From contig LR746264.1 of NCBI GenBank assembly GCA_902729315.2, forward strand, positions 10,447,878 to 10,511,877: 64,000 bases of DNA, written 5' to 3'. Positions 63,545-64,000 of the stretch are shown in pieces. The notes beneath the pieces were generated by a model that saw nothing but the letters and a program-made list of their open reading frames with translations, searched no databases and had not been told where the DNA came from. This DNA is from Spirodela intermedia. Its lineage: Eukaryota > Streptophyta > Magnoliopsida > Alismatales > Araceae. Both the position numbers and the translations under genes were made by a program. The first letter of the stretch is position 1, and each line of letters opens with the position of its first letter.

Positions 63545-63861
63545 TCAGAGGAACTTCCACGGATGGCATCGGACCTCGGCGCACGCGGAGTCCCACTGCG
63601 TCCTGCACTCCCCTCCTTCCCCGTCGCAGCACCGGCACGTCAATCCCAGCGACGCCAGCACCTTCGCATAGTCTGCCAGCAAGGCGACCATCCCTCAGTC
63701 CCACCAAGACCCTTTTAGAGAGAGAGAGAGGGGAGAGAGAGAGAGAGCTTACTCCGATGGTCGAAGAAGCGGAGAGGCCGGGCGTCTACGCAGCCGGGAA
63801 GGTCACTCGAGGAGAAGGCCAGGAGCAGGAAGAGGACGAGGGAGAGTCTTCCGGAACCCAT
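63545..63861 (-). CDS. Secreted cysteine-rich peptide of 85 residues, 2 exons, unknown function
   Basis: Minus-strand exon 1 (63753-63861) encodes MGSGRLSLVLFLLLAFSSSD, a signal peptide, and ends at a GT donor. Exon 2 (63545-63693) continues in frame through MVALLADYAKVLASLGLTC and a cysteine-rich C-terminus containing CRCCDGEGGEC, WDSAC and CHPWKFL, then stops. The alternative acceptor GGCAG at about 63675 would keep the frame and shorten the product by six residues. The CCDGEGGEC...W...C...C-PWKF pattern recalls a conserved plant family of small secreted proteins with no assigned role; this is from memory, not a search. Seven cysteines lie in the C-terminal third. Leader and promoter lie in the GA-rich stretch up to the window edge. 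Confidence 0.75.
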
Positions 63862-64000
63862 CGCTTCTCTCCCTCTCTCTCTCTCTTCCTCTCTGGTTCT
63901 TGAGGAGGAAACCCTCCAGACTCTAGCAGGAGGAAGAGGTCCGCGAGAGCCACTCCTCTCTCTCTCTCTCTCCTTCTGGAAGTCCGCCCAAGCCCGCGGT
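63862..64000 (-). promoter_or_regulatory. Leader/promoter-proximal region of the cysteine-rich peptide gene
   Basis: This is (CT)n-rich on the plus strand at about 63870-63890 and 63953-63972. Transcription should start here or beyond the window edge. Confidence 0.35.

Overview
The window is nuclear DNA from a flowering plant. It has spliced genes with GT-AG introns, plant-only families (G-type lectin S-receptor kinases, DA1, BEL1-like homeodomain, PRA1), copia and LTR retrotransposon remains, and abundant (GA)n/(CT)n tracts. The intron-less receptor-kinase genes are strongly GC-rich while the spliced genes are not, which would fit a monocot or early-diverging angiosperm. The species cannot be named from the sequence.

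Layout. 0-7.2 kb: first exon of a PRA1-family gene (-, runs off the left edge), a divergent single-exon GT47 exostosin-like gene (+), and a 15-exon coiled-coil gene (+). 7.7-36.8 kb: a segmental duplication. Unit 1 holds an intact ZmPK1-like receptor kinase (A), a second kinase wrecked by insertions (B pseudogene), and a protein phosphatase 1 pseudogene. Unit 2 holds a chimeric frameshifted kinase pseudogene (C), an intact kinase (D), and, about 5.6 kb on, the intact PP1 (TOPP) gene on the minus strand. The B pseudogene is split by a copia element (minus strand, 219/221-bp LTRs), which itself carries two solo LTRs of one family in opposite orientation. 39.0-44.1 kb: an 11-exon DA1-type ubiquitin-activated peptidase gene (+). 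44.75-48.9 kb: a 4-exon BEL1-like homeodomain gene (-). 49-54.3 kb: largely gene-free. 54.3-54.55 kb: a small secreted cysteine-rich, thionin-like gene (-). 55.07-57.47 kb: ribosomal protein eL30 (-), divergent from proteasome lid deubiquitinase RPN11 (58.4-62.8 kb, +). 63.5-63.9 kb: a two-exon gene for an 85-residue secreted cysteine-rich peptide (-).

Function. Most spliced genes are single-copy housekeeping or developmental regulators with no operon-like relation. DA1, RPN11 and, indirectly, eL30 touch protein turnover and growth, but their proximity looks coincidental. The eL30/RPN11 intergenic stretch does look like a shared promoter, with a telo-box and repeated GGCCCA/TGGGCC elements. 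The region with most history is the receptor-kinase cluster: intact, chimeric, gene-converted and transposon-split copies lie side by side, as expected for fast birth-and-death evolution of surface receptors.

Exon coordinates were worked out by hand from splice consensus, reading-frame continuity and family knowledge. They have not been checked against transcripts.
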